The notes under the pieces: generated by a model | The model's database searches: none | What the model was told of the DNA's origin: nothing | Seen by the model: the letters and a program-made list of their open reading frames with translations, nothing else | Position numbers and translations under genes: made by a program | NCBI GenBank assembly: GCA_000708835.1 | Contig: DF237163.1 | Location: forward strand, 74,673 to 138,672 | Direction of reading: 5' to 3' | From: Klebsormidium nitens | Taxonomy: Eukaryota > Streptophyta > Klebsormidiophyceae > Klebsormidiales > Klebsormidiaceae | DNA length: 64,000 bases | Shown: positions 1 through 13,389 of the stretch, piece by piece | Layout: each line of letters opens with the position of its first letter | How positions within the stretch are numbered: the stretch's first letter is position 1

Positions 1-3000
1 AGTCGATTCTTGGCGGAGTTGGACGCCGTCCGGCCGCTGGCGGCTAACTGGAAACGGTCTGATGGGCTCGGCCAATCTGAGTGCAAGCTTTCAAACTCTC
101 TCCGTTACCAACATAAAGGCGTTAAATTTCTGAGTTTCGAGCTACAGCAAGCTGCGCCCCACCCTCGAGAGTACTTGACGGGCCGGCACCAACTTGATTA
201 ACACGATTGTCTTCAAACCAAGTGTGCCACGTCCAGCCGCCCTTTTGAAAAGAGTGCATCAAACCCATTAATTCCAATGGCGCAGTTGACTGAACAGGTT
301 ACTTCGTTGAGCGCAAATCCACGCGCAGAGCTTTAATTTGAGCTTGCAGACAGCTTGACCTTGATGGTGTCTCAGACTCAAAGAACAGCAGAGTACCGCC
401 GGCCCAGTCACGGTGGTGCTTAGCTCGACTAATCAGGAAGCACGTCAGCCTTCTCCAGCATTTTCAAGAATTGTGCCCATTCCGATGGACATTCCGGTGT
501 GAATCGGTAAGAGTGCTGGTAAGGTTTGATACACTAGTAGATGGCACCAACAAGGGCAGCCCCGCTCAAAAGATGCTGGTAAAGGCGACGGATCAACGAA
601 ATGCAACACAAAGATCAGGATCTGAATTCGGCTCTGCGCTTTGCGACTGCAACAATTCAACATTGGCTGCCTGATCGCCAAGCTTGCGTAGACGTCCTTG
701 CCGGCTCGATCCAACTACAGACAGATCTACAATCATATGGTGACAAGCAAAGCTCAAGGCCATTCCAACGGCAAAGTACTCGGTACGTCTAGCGATTTCA
801 GATGGGCTCTTGCTGACAAAACGAAGGGTCTACTTTAACACTGAGAAAGCTCGCTCGATCCGAAAAGTACATGCAAACAGCTGGGAACATATATGAACAG
901 AACCTGAGATTAAATGGTGACCCGCTCGTTTGAAGCGGGCAAAAGAATAGGATGGGGAGCGTCAAAACTTTCAGATAATTTTCTAAGGGTGATCAAGGAG
1001 TTACCGTACGGCATTCATCACCCCAAACGTATGACCTCAACGCCAAGCCTGGTGGCATCGTCCTTGCCGCCTCCTTTAATCATCGAAAAGCAACCACCTT
1101 CCAAAATTTCAGCTGAAGCCCGGGGGCCAGGTAAACACAGAGCTGTCAAAGGAAGCTGTTGGATTCATCCCGGCCCCAAACCGATCTCCACTCAGGCCGG
1201 GTGCTTTAATTTCCTGGGCGCATTATTTTCGTCTCGAAACCACGGACCAGTGGCAGGAGCGACAAACATGAAAAGCCTGCGAGCGCCCGGCTTTTCCGCA
1301 AGCGGGCGCCCAGAGCAGGAAAAGACGTCCGAAGGAAAGAAACGAGTTGATCACTGCATATTAATAGATGTTGACTCACGTTCTGCCTGTCCAGTCAGAA
1401 CGGGGGATGACGTAGAACACCTGTATTCGTGTGTCCGTGTCTTTTGCTTCGGAATGAAGAGCTCGTGCATGAACTGAGCACATGAGAAACAATACACAAA
1501 TGTTTACGGCAAGGCTAGTTCGGCCTCCGGCCTCCGGCCTACTGGTTCTGGAACCGGCGTATAGTTGATATGGCGGGAAGGCTGACATAAAATCCAGCAT
1601 TGGGCCGTAGAGATGTCAGTTTTGCGCAGAATGCAAAACGTTTTTAAATGCAGTACACGGCTCTACCACTTTTGCTTGGGTGATCGCTCGCTGGCAGAAA
1701 TCCGCACTGCCAATCGCACCCGTCATCCTTTCCAGGACTTCGATTTGAGAGCACCTGCTGGAGAAGCGCGAGAAAGGTTTCCGTTGCCCCAAAACGTCGG
1801 TGAAATGGAAAAGAAGACTCTTCTGATTAGTCCAACTGGGAGCACGCCCCCAAGTCAAATGATGATGAAGCCGCGTGAGCAGCGGGCGTGCTTGTGCGCC
1901 TAACTTGCGCATTGGTTTTTTCGCTCTTTCTCTTGATGAAGTGTACAGTTGGTTGATAGATCAAACGTCCGTTACTTGTCGGACTGCCGTTCGGCAGTCG
2001 GGAAAACAATATTTCTGTATCCTGTACACAGGAAATGCAAGACATGATGTGTCTATCCGTCCATCTCCATATCTATCCGAGTCTTCAAGTCTTTCAAAAG
2101 CTTCGTGGGCAAATCTGGCGACCCGCGCCTGTACGCGCCCGGACGTTTACATACCCATGATGAATTGGAGATGGGAGCGTCGAAATAGATCGTAGAGAGA
2201 TCGAGATCCTTCACATGGTCGTTGAAGCTGGGTAATTGGGCGACGGATCAGAAAGGCGACTTTTGAGAGTACTTGAAAGCTTTCCCTCCTTCAAACATAT
2301 GGCCAAGAGCTTCTTCTGATCCCCTCCAAAGAAGCCCCTGGACCTCAGGACTGACAAGGTCTTGAGGGCTCCTTTGGAGGAGATTAAGCGTCGACTTCGG
2401 CCTGGCATGCATTCGACAAGTCTCGCTTTTATCATAGCGCAGAAAAAGGTGTAAAGCGACGTCTGAGTCCGTCATGACGCTCGTCGCCCATTGGCTTTTG
2501 GTAGGCCAAAGCCGGGAACGATTCTGTCCTTGCCATATACTTTCGAAAAGGTTACGCTAAAAGGATGAAAAGGGCGTTTCTGACAATTAGATTGGTCAAC
2601 CCGCAAGGTAGTATTGCGGCAATCAACATGCGGACACTGTACACGTTGATGTTCACATCAGCATAACGAAGGAACAGTAAAATTACATCATCCAATTAGG
2701 TCCATCTAGAAAATCTCGATTCGGTCCACGTGGCTACGACCGGGCAGCGCGCGAGAAACGTTTGTAAGCATGCGACACGGCCTGTTGGCACGTGGCCTCG
2801 GCAAAAGGAGCATTAACAAGGAAGATTGTCGGCGAAAGCACTGACCGGCGCCTGCATTAATATGTTATGCTATTGCCAACGTAAAGGGCATCGAGCTTCA
2901 ATGGACCAGTTCGTAGCAGACCATCAATTGTAGTAGACTAAACGTGGTGAGCCGCTTGCGCCGACCGCGAACGGACCGTTTTCATATAGCAGACCATCAA

Positions 3001-6000
3001 GGGTCTCGCTAGACGACACAAGCGGCTCGCGAAGCTGAAGAAATCTCGAATTCAATAAGATCCTCAAGAGACGTGACGGCAACCAGCAAAGCAAGATTGT
3101 GTTCAGCTCTGTGAGAAAAGTTCACCCCTGAACTCAAGCAAGGACTCCGCGTACAGATTCAGGCAGCAATGGCCAGCAGCAGAATTCTTTCTGGGCCCAC
3201 AAGTAGAAGAGAACAGTGATCGTTGACTCTTTCGTCGGAGCCACGCGCAATTTTGATTTTGAGAGTCCGTCTATATCAATCAAATCTGAAACGAATCAGA
3301 AAGAAGAGTCGTAAGCTGAGTCGACCCGTTCCAATCTTGGCGTCGCGGTCAGCAACGGTAAAGGCTTTGCACGCGGCTGGAGTTAGTCGCCTTCATACAG
3401 ATTGCGCACGTGCTTACATTTGCAGCAGCCTTCATGTTAGTGCGGCAACTCTAGTCACGATCGACGTTCCACTGAGCAGCTCTCCTTGCACATTACAAAT
3501 GTCATTACATATCATTACAGATGCCCCCAAGCAGAATCCAGAACAAAATCCACGAAAAAAAGGCGCAGATTGCTACAGGCGATCTGCCTCCGAGCCTCTA
3601 TCCAAGACATCGAAAACCACGAACTTCCCGCGGTGAAGCAGCACGCTCTCAGCTTCCGGCCTGGAAAGCGTCAGGGAACCGCAAATGAAGCGCGGCCGGC
3701 CGCGCGGCCGATCGGGACGTCGCGGCAGGCCGTGTGGACGACTGGATTGCGGCCAGCGCGGCCCCGCATGCGTACGCAGGCGAAATGAATCGGCCGGTGG
3801 ACGTCAGTCGCGGGCGGCCGCGCGCAGAACGGCCACCTGGGTCGCGGCCGGCCGCCACGGGCGATAATGGAAACATACTTCTCAGCCGCGCGGAAAAAAT
3901 AGGTCGCGGCCGGCCACGCGGCTATCAAGCTTGGTGGCCGCTCTGGCAGTGCGCCACACAACGATGTTGGGTGTCGAGTATGCTCACAAAACCATACACA
4001 TCCTTCCTGGCCACGTAGTAGTACTTAATGGTTCAGAAGAACGGAATGTGCGCGATGACTTCACGTGGCTTGGAAATCTATGTTGCGATCACACATTTGG
4101 CGATGCTCATTCGAACGTCTCTGGAACTCTTGTCTCGTCCTTGCCCAGGCACGCCGTGACCAGTGAATTGGCAGACCCCGCACAGAAAGGTCGAAACGAC
4201 TTCAGTGTATGAGTCGAATCCTACCAGGCAGCCCAAGCACACGACTCTGTTTCGATTGAAACGCTGCCCCAAGTGAGACCCACATCAGGTTGCGTCCTTT
4301 TCTGTAGAAGTACGCCGTTGCATTACCAGCTTGTTCTGCCTTGTCACGAAAGGAGCACGCGCCATCAAGAATTTGAGACTGCTTCGAGAATGAGAAAGAA
4401 AAGCTTCTTGAACACCACTGTCAAACTCAGAGTCGAAGATGACCATGTTTTGCCTCTTTACGAGTCTCTTTCAAAATCTTGGTTCAGGTCTATCACCTGG
4501 ACTGCCTATACACAGGAGCCGTGGTGGTGCTTACACAAAGGCCGACGTCACCCGATTGTTAAGACGTATAAAGAGGTGAGTAATCATGCTTGAAGCAACT
4601 ATAGGCGGTCTAACGTCGGGAATCTAACACAACGTCTTCAACAACTGGCCCTTACGAGGTCAGCAGGCTCTGTTGCGTCCTTGCCTGACGCATTCGCACC
4701 TAAAGATTGTAGCACGAAGGAACGGCAGTGGAGAGCTGAACGGGTGTCTTGCAGCGCTATCGAGTCGATCAGGTATTAATCTTGGATTCAAGGGCATTCC
4801 TCTGGGCATGAAGAGCAAGACAAGGTCACAAAGGGAATGAACAGTCCTCGGCTAAGAAAAGCACGGTGGCATCTGAAGCTTTCGAGAAGCCCGGTCTGGC
4901 AACAATGATAATGCCAGTGTATGTCGTCGCTGCCGCACCGGCCGGGTCGCGAGCACAGATTTCACTTCAGGGCCGCCTTACATGCGGGCAGAATAACATC
5001 CAATAAATCTGAAAGATTCAGCCGCCCTCATGGTTCGAACCTATTTCTGTTGTCGTAACAATCGAGGCAAACCCGATGCGTGTGTTCAAGTGAAGAGTCA
5101 CTGGTTTTCAAATTTCCAGAACGGGGCTACTGGGCACCAGGACAGGGACGATAAGGAGGCAGACGATTGTGCGCCGGTGCCTTTACGAGCACCTGAAAAG
5201 TATCATCCGATCCGAAGACATCATTTCGAATAGTCGGCGAAGCTGTCATGCCTAAAGCGTTCTCCAGAACGCTCACATGATAGGACATCAAACTTTCGAC
5301 AGCAGGTGCAGACAGGAGTGATTCTTGTAGTAAGGCCGCTTCATCTTAACATCAAAACTTCAGCCGGGAAGAGAAAAGAGAGCACTGTTTTGACTGACTG
5401 TCCAAGGCTTTACGGTCCCTAGCAAAGCTCCCCGTGTGGCAAGCTCTCTTCTGCCAAAGCAAAGTTGTCCCTGCCAAGACTTTACTGTAAGCTTCGAAAG
5501 CGCGTACTGCCGAACCGTTCCGCAAGAGCGGCCTAGTCCTCTCATCAAGTTAACGGTTAAAGGGAAAAATATCCAGTGGACACAGTTCTTGTCAATCTGA
5601 GATCGGGTTTTTGCTAGATCCTGCACGTGAGCTTCCTCGTGCACAAGAAGAACATAACAGACCACATGAAAGACTTAAGCTGCCAAAGATTTGTTCAAGG
5701 TCAGAAGTCGAGCCAAAAAGACGTTGCTTTATAGACTGCGGTACTAACGAAATAAGGGTGCCATCAATACGGTGGCAGTATGGCAGGAGACGCACTGCCA
5801 TGATTGGCAAGCGCCCGGTCAGCTTCCTTGGCATTCAAAAAGCAATCAACATGTCGGGGATTATGAGACCAAGAAATCCTCGTCACTTCCACCGGAATAT
5901 GCAGGATTCGGCCGATCAAAACAGCCCAGAACACCTGCTAGAGAGCTGATCCCGGCCGACTGACTCGGCTGACCTACAATGGCGGAAAGCACTGGAACGA

Positions 6001-9000
6001 CCTGCCTTGGATTGATTGCGGCGCGCAGAAGGTGGGGCGGCAACGGAGCTTGAGGGATGTGGCACACAGACGTACAATCCTCGGTACGGATTGGCAGAGA
6101 TGGGGGAACTAAACGGAAGGAAAACCGAAAATGGAACGGAGTTCATTCTGCAACGCGATGGTGCGTGCAATCCTGGTAGCGGCTGGTTCTGCAGGCAAAG
6201 TGCACGCGCGCTGCGTGCGCGAAACTTTTCCCAACAGGTCTTTGCTTATGAATGACCAGAGAGTCGCACGGCCTTTGGCAAAATAGGACACCGGCTGGGA
6301 TGCTGAAAGCCCGTTTCTTCATCGTGCTGAGCACCGAGGGCGATCAGCGAAAATGTTTTCCTTGCCGCTAAACGAAGAGGCGTGCCGGTACTCGATGAAC
6401 TCCTACAATGTAAATCAAAAAGGACACAAAAGCGCTCAACGTACTCACATCGAGTCGGAAAGTACTTAGATGCGGGCGCGCTTTGAAGCACGGACACGTC
6501 ACGCGCGCGCGCAAGCCAGTAAGGTCTTCAAGAAGGGCCAATTCGAGGATGACCGGGGTGCATGTTTGGAGCCAGCAATTGAGCCCACAGCTTTTTCTGA
6601 AAAGGGTGACGAATCTAAGCATAGCTTGAGATTCGCACAGAGTTAGGGGTTCAAGGTGTTGAGGTCAGCTGAAGAAAACGAATCCCCATTTGGTTCAAAG
6701 CATCGAAAGTGGTCAAATACGTGCAAGCCTGAGTACCTCAGGCTAGCTTAACATCATAACGTATATCCTCTATGTGGCATCAGTGAACGTCATCCGACAT
6801 GAGTCAGACATTTCATCACTCTTTATGAGACCAAACATAATCGTCCTCGCCACAACCCGGTGCCCAGACACGCAACACAAATCTTGACGCGAGCTCGCTA
6901 CCACCCTCGCGATCACTAGTGCTCTAAACACAGGCGTTAGATATCGATCCGCGGCATGGCTTAAGAGGCCCCTCATTCACAAGCAAAGACCAAGCCCATG
7001 ATTGTGCAGCAGAATATCAATCGTTCTCCTTTGCCATTCTGATGAAGGCAGATGTTCATGACCAAGTTCGCCTGCCGGGAACATTGCACGTCTGGGCGGC
7101 CGCCCACATTCTCCAAGAGCGCTTGATTTTTCAACCCGAAACGTCCCCCGTTAATTAGTCCCCCGTTCAATCCAAGTGAGGAGTTCAGTGGATTTATTGG
7201 TCCTGCATTGGTTCGCCGAACGGCTATCCGCTGCCAAAATATTCTAAACAAGGCAGACCACATAATAAAATTGTAGTACGAAGGAGTGAAACGTTGCCGC
7301 CTTATGGTGAAAAGCCGTGCGCATACCTGGCCCGGCATGCTGGCGCGCTAAGAACAGCCTTGGGCATAGAGCGCAAGGCGTTAGCAGAGCGACAACTGCA
7401 CTCAAGTCATACGGTACATGAGCCAAACGAGAAAGTAAGGATGAGTCGGATGTTTGGATACAAAAAACAGTGCCCGGTTTCTTAAAACGGTGGCTCGGGA
7501 CTTCCGGTGCAGCGGCGCTGAAAACAATGGGCCGTGCCAATTAGCGAATATCCTAACGCGCTCGTCCTTGCCGCTCACGGCATGAAAAGCCCCTTATAAG
7601 CACGTCCAATAAGTAGCTGTAAACCAGCGACGTCAGGTTGTGCTGGTTCAAAGAGTTCGACAGCACTTTTTCCGGAGAAGATTTGTTGAAAGGACGGCGA
7701 ATTAGGAGTCGAGGGTCAGATCACTTCCGAAGTTCCATTAGCTGTAAATGTTTCTTAAAGGCTTGTTCTTCAAAACGAGAAGCGTACTAGTTGGCAAGGC
7801 CCGAACCCACCTGCGCATACGCGCGTGTCATCGTTCACCTACCAAACTTTCAATTTAAACGGCGAGTTATTGTGGAGTTGCCCAGCTATCAGTCGACATC
7901 TTCAAACGGGAGCCCCAGATTGCGCTGATCAGAATCGTCATGCAGACAGATTGCCACGGATCCTGAGCCTAAACGTTTCTGATTCTTGCGTGGTTCCAAC
8001 GTTGACGGTACTCCGTTCTAGATGCCGCAGTGAATGTAACACAGTGACAACAATCGCTGCAAAGAGGCTTTCAACTAAATGTCCAACTTCTATCAAGCAA
8101 TAAACTAACACGAGTGACGACTAGAGGAAATGCTCGCCTAAACTCGAAAGGTTTTTTGAAACTAAGTAGACAGTTCGGAACCCAAATACTGGCTCTTGAA
8201 CTTTGAAGTCGTACGAATTGTAGCTTCAGAATCGCCGAAGCGCCCGTCTGGCTCAATGGCGTTGCCAGGCTTCACTCTTCTCGTCCTTGCCACACTCGGA
8301 AGCCGCCAAAGTGTGGAAACCTCTAATTGATGCCGACAAGACGCCCAATTTTATCTCATGCAGACGGTTACGATCCTGAATGAATCGGTCGAATGTCAAA
8401 ATACTTTCAATTATGATTCGAGAAGGGCGTGGAAGACCTGTGCGAACAGGCTCCGACTGCTTGGTCCTGCAATACAAGCGCGAGCAGTTTCACAGCCCCA
8501 GGACAAGAAAGAGCTGGCACCGAACCGCCACGTTTCTATTAGCTACTTTCCGTGCTATTCAAGCAAAGACGATCCTTCCATTCAAGCTCGATGACAGCCT
8601 GCCCAAAAAGGGAGAAGAAGTCTCCCAAGTCCATGTGCATTTTTGGGAAGACTTACTTCATGCACCAGTGGATCGACGTCAGCAAAACATGGGAAATCCT
8701 TGGATATGGCCCGTTCCGAGTTGGACGGTTTCCTGCTTTGAAGCTGATTTGAAAGCTCGTCAGCTGTTAACAGTACGGTCAGGGGAGAGAGGGCTTCAGA
8801 AGATGCCACGCCCCGACTGGAGACGCCTAGCAAGCATCTGGGTACACGTCGCTATATCCAACTTCTCGCCCGGCTTGTCTGGTAGAACGGCCAACCAGGA
8901 AGGTTGAGGGCCCCGGTTGAGTAAAAAGGCGCGCCGATATATCGACACCTCCTGAGCTAGGCAATCGCCGAATTTTGAGCGTAATTCAACCCGAGGCGAT

Positions 9001-12000
9001 TAATGTGCTGCAGGCCCTTCAGCGATTTGGTATGTAAAAAGCAGCAGATGCAGACAGATCATCGTTGGAAGCACTGTTGGTTGCTCTGAACATCAAAGCT
9101 TCTACGCTGAAGCAGTGTTGATAATAGTGCGACTGCAGGCTGTACGCAGCAAGCAAGCCCACTGGGAAGAAAGTGGTGCCCCATTTCATACCCCAGATTG
9201 TGAGCTGACTTGCAAACATCTTGCCGGCCGGGGAGGTGCGCCTGTCAAGAACTTGAATTTTACGCGGCTTCAGCCCGCCTTGAACCAGTACCAGTGTGTC
9301 GATCACGTTACGTCCAGAACGTGATCTTTCAAGGCTTCCCGTCCCAGCCACAGCTTATGTAACGAGTCAGAAATCTCTCCAGTCAACTAAATGCAGAATC
9401 AGAGACTTTCAGTCCCTTCACCGCTTGAGGGTTTTAGATTCAATCTGGTTAGTGGCGGTCCCGAGATCGAGCGGCCTCGTATTGAATCCTTACGACGGAG
9501 CGACGTGGCATCGATCTTCGTTTATTTCGACAACTCCATTTGCGACCGCAGAGCACAGTCTCGAAAGCATACAGCAAAAAATCATTCAGCATTCGCTGAC
9601 ACACTGTCTTTATGATGGAAGAACAAGTCTTCAGCCCGTTGGCGGCTTCATGCATGCATCGTGCTGAGGATTTTGTCCACCTTGATCGGCATCTCAGGAT
9701 TCTTCAGGAGCACTCAGCAATAATCCAAGACGCTTTTTCCATCTTCGACTTTAGTCAATCAAAGCTTCGACTGCTGCTGTGTTGCCGCTTGAAGCAGACA
9801 ATATTGAGCGGTGGTGACGTGGCTTCGCGCATTGAACTGGAAAACAAGATGGCAACAGAAAGTTGCCAGGATCCGTACGGGCTCGTCATAGCCACCCGCT
9901 TTTCAAGTCGACAAGATACATGCTTCCTCCAGACTTCTGTAGCCATAACTCCGGCCCTCTGCTCATGCCAACATGATATAATAAGGACGGTCTTGGATCG
10001 AAGAATGTGACGCAACACACGAAGGCCCGAAGACCGGACTACAGAAAACATACTTCTTTATCCAGCCAAGAATATCTGACCAGCGTGTACTCACGCCGAA
10101 GATGTCTCGTTAACGCTGGAAAAGTTTACCGTCCATACTCGAGTGCGAAATTGGAATACTAAAGGAGCTTTGAAACTTGCGCACCGGTGATCACGTCCAG
10201 CGCCAACAGAACGGTACGTGATTGAGAAATTTGGACGGTGAGGATCGCACAATGTTCAATCCGGCTTTGATCGTTCCGAGAAACGCGAGAAAACTTGCGC
10301 GGATACGTTGAAACGGAGCAGCTTTAGGCCGCGCAAAAACCGATCTCGATATCACAGAGGGAAGACGGCGGATTTTGTTTAGTGGAGGGCCTTTAGCAGC
10401 TCCCACTCATCAAAGCAGCCAGGTTGAGACTGATCCCGAATGATTCTTGCATGAGCTTCTTTTTAGCGAGCTGGACCGTCCGTGACAAGGAATGAATTAG
10501 CTACAGGAGTCTGAACTTGCGCGCGCGCATACATGAGGGCGGAGAAAGGCGCGCTTCTTCCACAAGGCGCGTCACAGATAAAGGACATGCATGAGAGGTA
10601 CGCAGCTGCTCGTCCAAGCACACACTATTGACTACTGAAAGTGGGCACCAAAAGAGCAAAAATGGGCCAAAACTGTGGCGTCCGTATACTGACTAACAAC
10701 ACAATAGGCTACCGCCAGGTGGTTCTCCGTTAAAACCATCATAGCGGCAACTTGCCGCAATGTCTGAGCAAGTTAATGGCCAGGGCAAGCGACGAGGCGC
10801 GCTGGTGCAGAGCCGCCGAGTTTTGTGGCTATCAAACTGAACGCTCAGCTTCTGAAGTGACAGATCAAAATGAAACCAGCAGCGCCCAAAAAGGAAGACG
10901 TTAAATAACACCGCAGACACACCAAGTATTGAGCGCCGCGTTGTGAGCTAGTGGGAAGTACCACAGAAAGGTCGAGTTTTTGAGCCTCAAGCGTGATTGC
11001 GACACAAGTGTGGCAGGTCAGAACCTTGCCACCCATTCGCACGTTCATTGGCCCGCAATGATCTCTTTGATGAAGTGCAGTTATGTATCGACCAAGAAAA
11101 AGGGGCTAAAGAACCCGCCCAGGTCTGGATTACTCCCATATCTCAATCAGGGCCTCAAGAAACCTTGAAGCCTCTCTCACTTTTGCAGGGTTACGTGCAG
11201 AACGTTTCTGTAGATGCGGCGAGCTTGTTCGAGACTTCCTACGAACTCTAAAGAAGCGAATAGATGTGCCCGGCCGGTCCCCGTATTGGTCACAAACAAA
11301 CGCCATTGCGTTCAACAGCTCATGCTTCCAACGCCACGGTCGAACAGCTACATGTTTTGTTTTGGCGTAGGTCCAAGGGCTTTCCATAAGAAAACCTCTG
11401 CGGCTTTCAAGAATACTCAACACCAAGATGACCGGCTTTGTGGCCAGCTGGTGATTTCATCCACCTCACCAATTATTCAGCACGTACGACTTTACGGACC
11501 TCCGGTCTGCACGGCTCGACAAATTTTGGAAACAGAACGACAGGGAAGCCTTGGCCAAAGCACGGCAATCGGCTGACTGCCCATCTCAAAAGACTCGACG
11601 AAGAACCGTTTCGTTTCTTGCCAAAACGCACGTGACGCAAGGCCCTCACCCCAAAAGTTTTCCTTAGACCTGGCATTATAAGAGCTCGAATGAATCCAAA
11701 TATATGGTAGGAAAGTGCGAAAAAAAGGGCTGAAGCTGAAGAATAGCGAACCCAGACAAAGCGTATCCGGAATCGATTGCAGACTGAGGGCCCAAAATTG
11801 CCATTCGAAAAGAAGGCAGCAGATAACGAGTTCTCCACGGGATCTCATATGTGACTTCGAAAAGCGCCAGGAAATGGTGACTAGCGTGCAATCGTCATAA
11901 TCTTTCTTCCTTGCCACAGCTTCTTGGCAGAGCACACTTGGAAAAGACCCCGCCCCTTCGAGACGCAAAAGTGGGTTCTGAACGCGACATAGGCGTGAAG

Positions 12001-12450
12001 CTGCTGAAAGAGTGAAAACGGGGCCTCTAGAATCAAGTCAAGGATTCGAAGAACCCGCTAGGAAAAAAACCCGTGAAAATTTTGATACCACAAGGCTCGC
12101 GATCTAACACACTCCTAACCTGCCTGGCAAGTAAGTTCTTGCCAGATGTTCAAATTCTCTTTGCCCCGGCAACTTAACGATCACGACGAGCAGATATACG
12201 TCAATCAACAATCGAGAGAGTCTCAAGGCCCCACGCCTGCGCTCGCCCATTCTAGCTAGGCCGAAGCAGGGGCAAATACGTCTTTCGCTCTTGCACCTGT
12301 GCGCTGATTAAGGGGCGCTGAAGTGACGTCAACGTTCAGAAAGCTCTCTCATGAGCAGAACTGCGCAATGCTGAGCTGAACAAGACGACATCTTTTCGAG
12401 CTTGATCAGCTTACGTAGTTTGATACTTTCAAAGGCAGGCTTCTCTGCAC
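1..12450. other. Gene-poor stretch, no supportable gene
   Basis: I read both strands and found no exon chain, recognisable domain or transposon protein. The open frames here (the largest about 187 codons at 914-1477 and 175 codons at 8380-8907) look like chance: no low-complexity or motif structure, no flanking splice consensus, and no resemblance to families I know. The stretch holds most copies of the decamer CGTCCTTGCC, a small GC-rich patch near 3.7-3.9 kb, a CGGCCTC triplication near 1525-1550, and a short hairpin at 12124-12145 (8-bp arms CTGGCAAG, 6-nt loop). It may be decayed repeat DNA, but I cannot name an element. Confidence 0.5.
3691..3915. repeat. GC-rich patch with repeated CGCGGCCGGCC word
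   Basis: The 11-mer CGCGGCCGGCC occurs at 3691-3701, 3843-3853 and 3905-3915. The last two are preceded by the same three bases (GGT) and so form a longer direct repeat. The patch is strongly GC-rich compared with the AT-leaning sequence on both sides and is dense in self-complementary GGCCGGCC. No coding frame is convincing. It could be a CpG-rich regulatory patch or a relic of a repeat. Confidence 0.5.
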
Positions 12451-12459
12451 CGTCCCCGC

Positions 12460-13060
12460 ATGGTTTTGACCCCTCCCCGCTCATGCAACGAGCTATTCTT
12501 TATGGCAAGAGTTAAATGCTTCTTTCCGAAAGACTCTACAGGAGCAGTACCCATCTCGACTCTGAGCTATCAAAGTCGTCGCCTCTGCCAAACCAGCCCC
12601 CCGTTCCGAGATTCCAAAGTGACCGTCTACTGGGCTGCTCCGCCCCCTTGGACGAGGTCGTCGTGTCGTGCTTCTGGGGGGCTGCACCAGAGCCGTTCGG
12701 CGCCCCCCGCTTGCGTGCGGACCGGGCGCGGAGGGAAGTGTCGATGATGCTCTCTGGTTCGCTTGGGGGGGGGCACGTTCTGCGTTGTGGGCTCATCCGC
12801 AGGGGTTTCAGAAGGGGATGCGATAGGGGGCTTGAGCAAAGCCTCGCTCGCCGGGACATCTTCCTGCCTGCGAAACCCCTTCTTTTACCGCCGCACTGCA
12901 GCCCTGGGCCGGCCAGGCGCGCGCCGGCCGGCGTTGTGCCAGCGCCGTGCGACTCGCGACTAGCGCTCGGAGCTGAGCAGTGGATACATTCTCCAGGGTT
13001 TGGGATTTCAGGGTTTAGGCTTGACGCGTACCGCGTACCTAGTAGTAGCGCGTAGCAGAC
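12460..13060. other. GC-rich leader/promoter-like block upstream of the monooxygenase
   Basis: About 600 bp of GC-rich DNA with long open frames on both strands: antiparallel 179-codon frames at 12516-13055 (+) and 12536-13075 (-). Mirror-image open frames are expected from high GC alone, and neither translation shows a domain. Telomere-motif-like words (AGGGTTT, AGGGTTTAG) lie near 12995 and 13010. Such telo-boxes are common in plant promoters. I read the block as a promoter or 5' region, with an unresolved 5' exon of a minus-strand gene as the alternative. Confidence 0.35.
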
Positions 13061-13389
13061 TCGGATCCGCGGCACGCCGCGGCCATGTTGCGCGGCGCCG
13101 GGCCGCGGACAATGCAGCCTCAGGAGTCATGCAGGCCATGGCAGCTAGCTAGCCAGTCATTTCAACATTCTTACACAAATTATCTGCATTATGCACTAGC
13201 AGGAAACCTGTCTGGAGAGGCGCATGGGTCAACCATCAATGTAAAGCTCCGCTGTGACTCTGAGTGGTACTGCAACGAAAGCAAAAAGACTGCAACATCA
13301 GTAGTAGGACAGAAGAAGCTGTGCTGTTGCAAGGGCTGAACAGTTATTACCTTGATCTAGTTGAGCATCTGAGAGGCCTTCGCCGCAAG

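Noticed and set aside
914-1477. 187-codon open frame
   Set aside because: No motif, no splice context, and the length is within chance for this base composition and window size.
12516-13075. Antiparallel 179-codon open frames on both strands
   Set aside because: High GC alone removes stops on both strands. Neither translation shows a domain, and the block sits where the monooxygenase promoter is expected.
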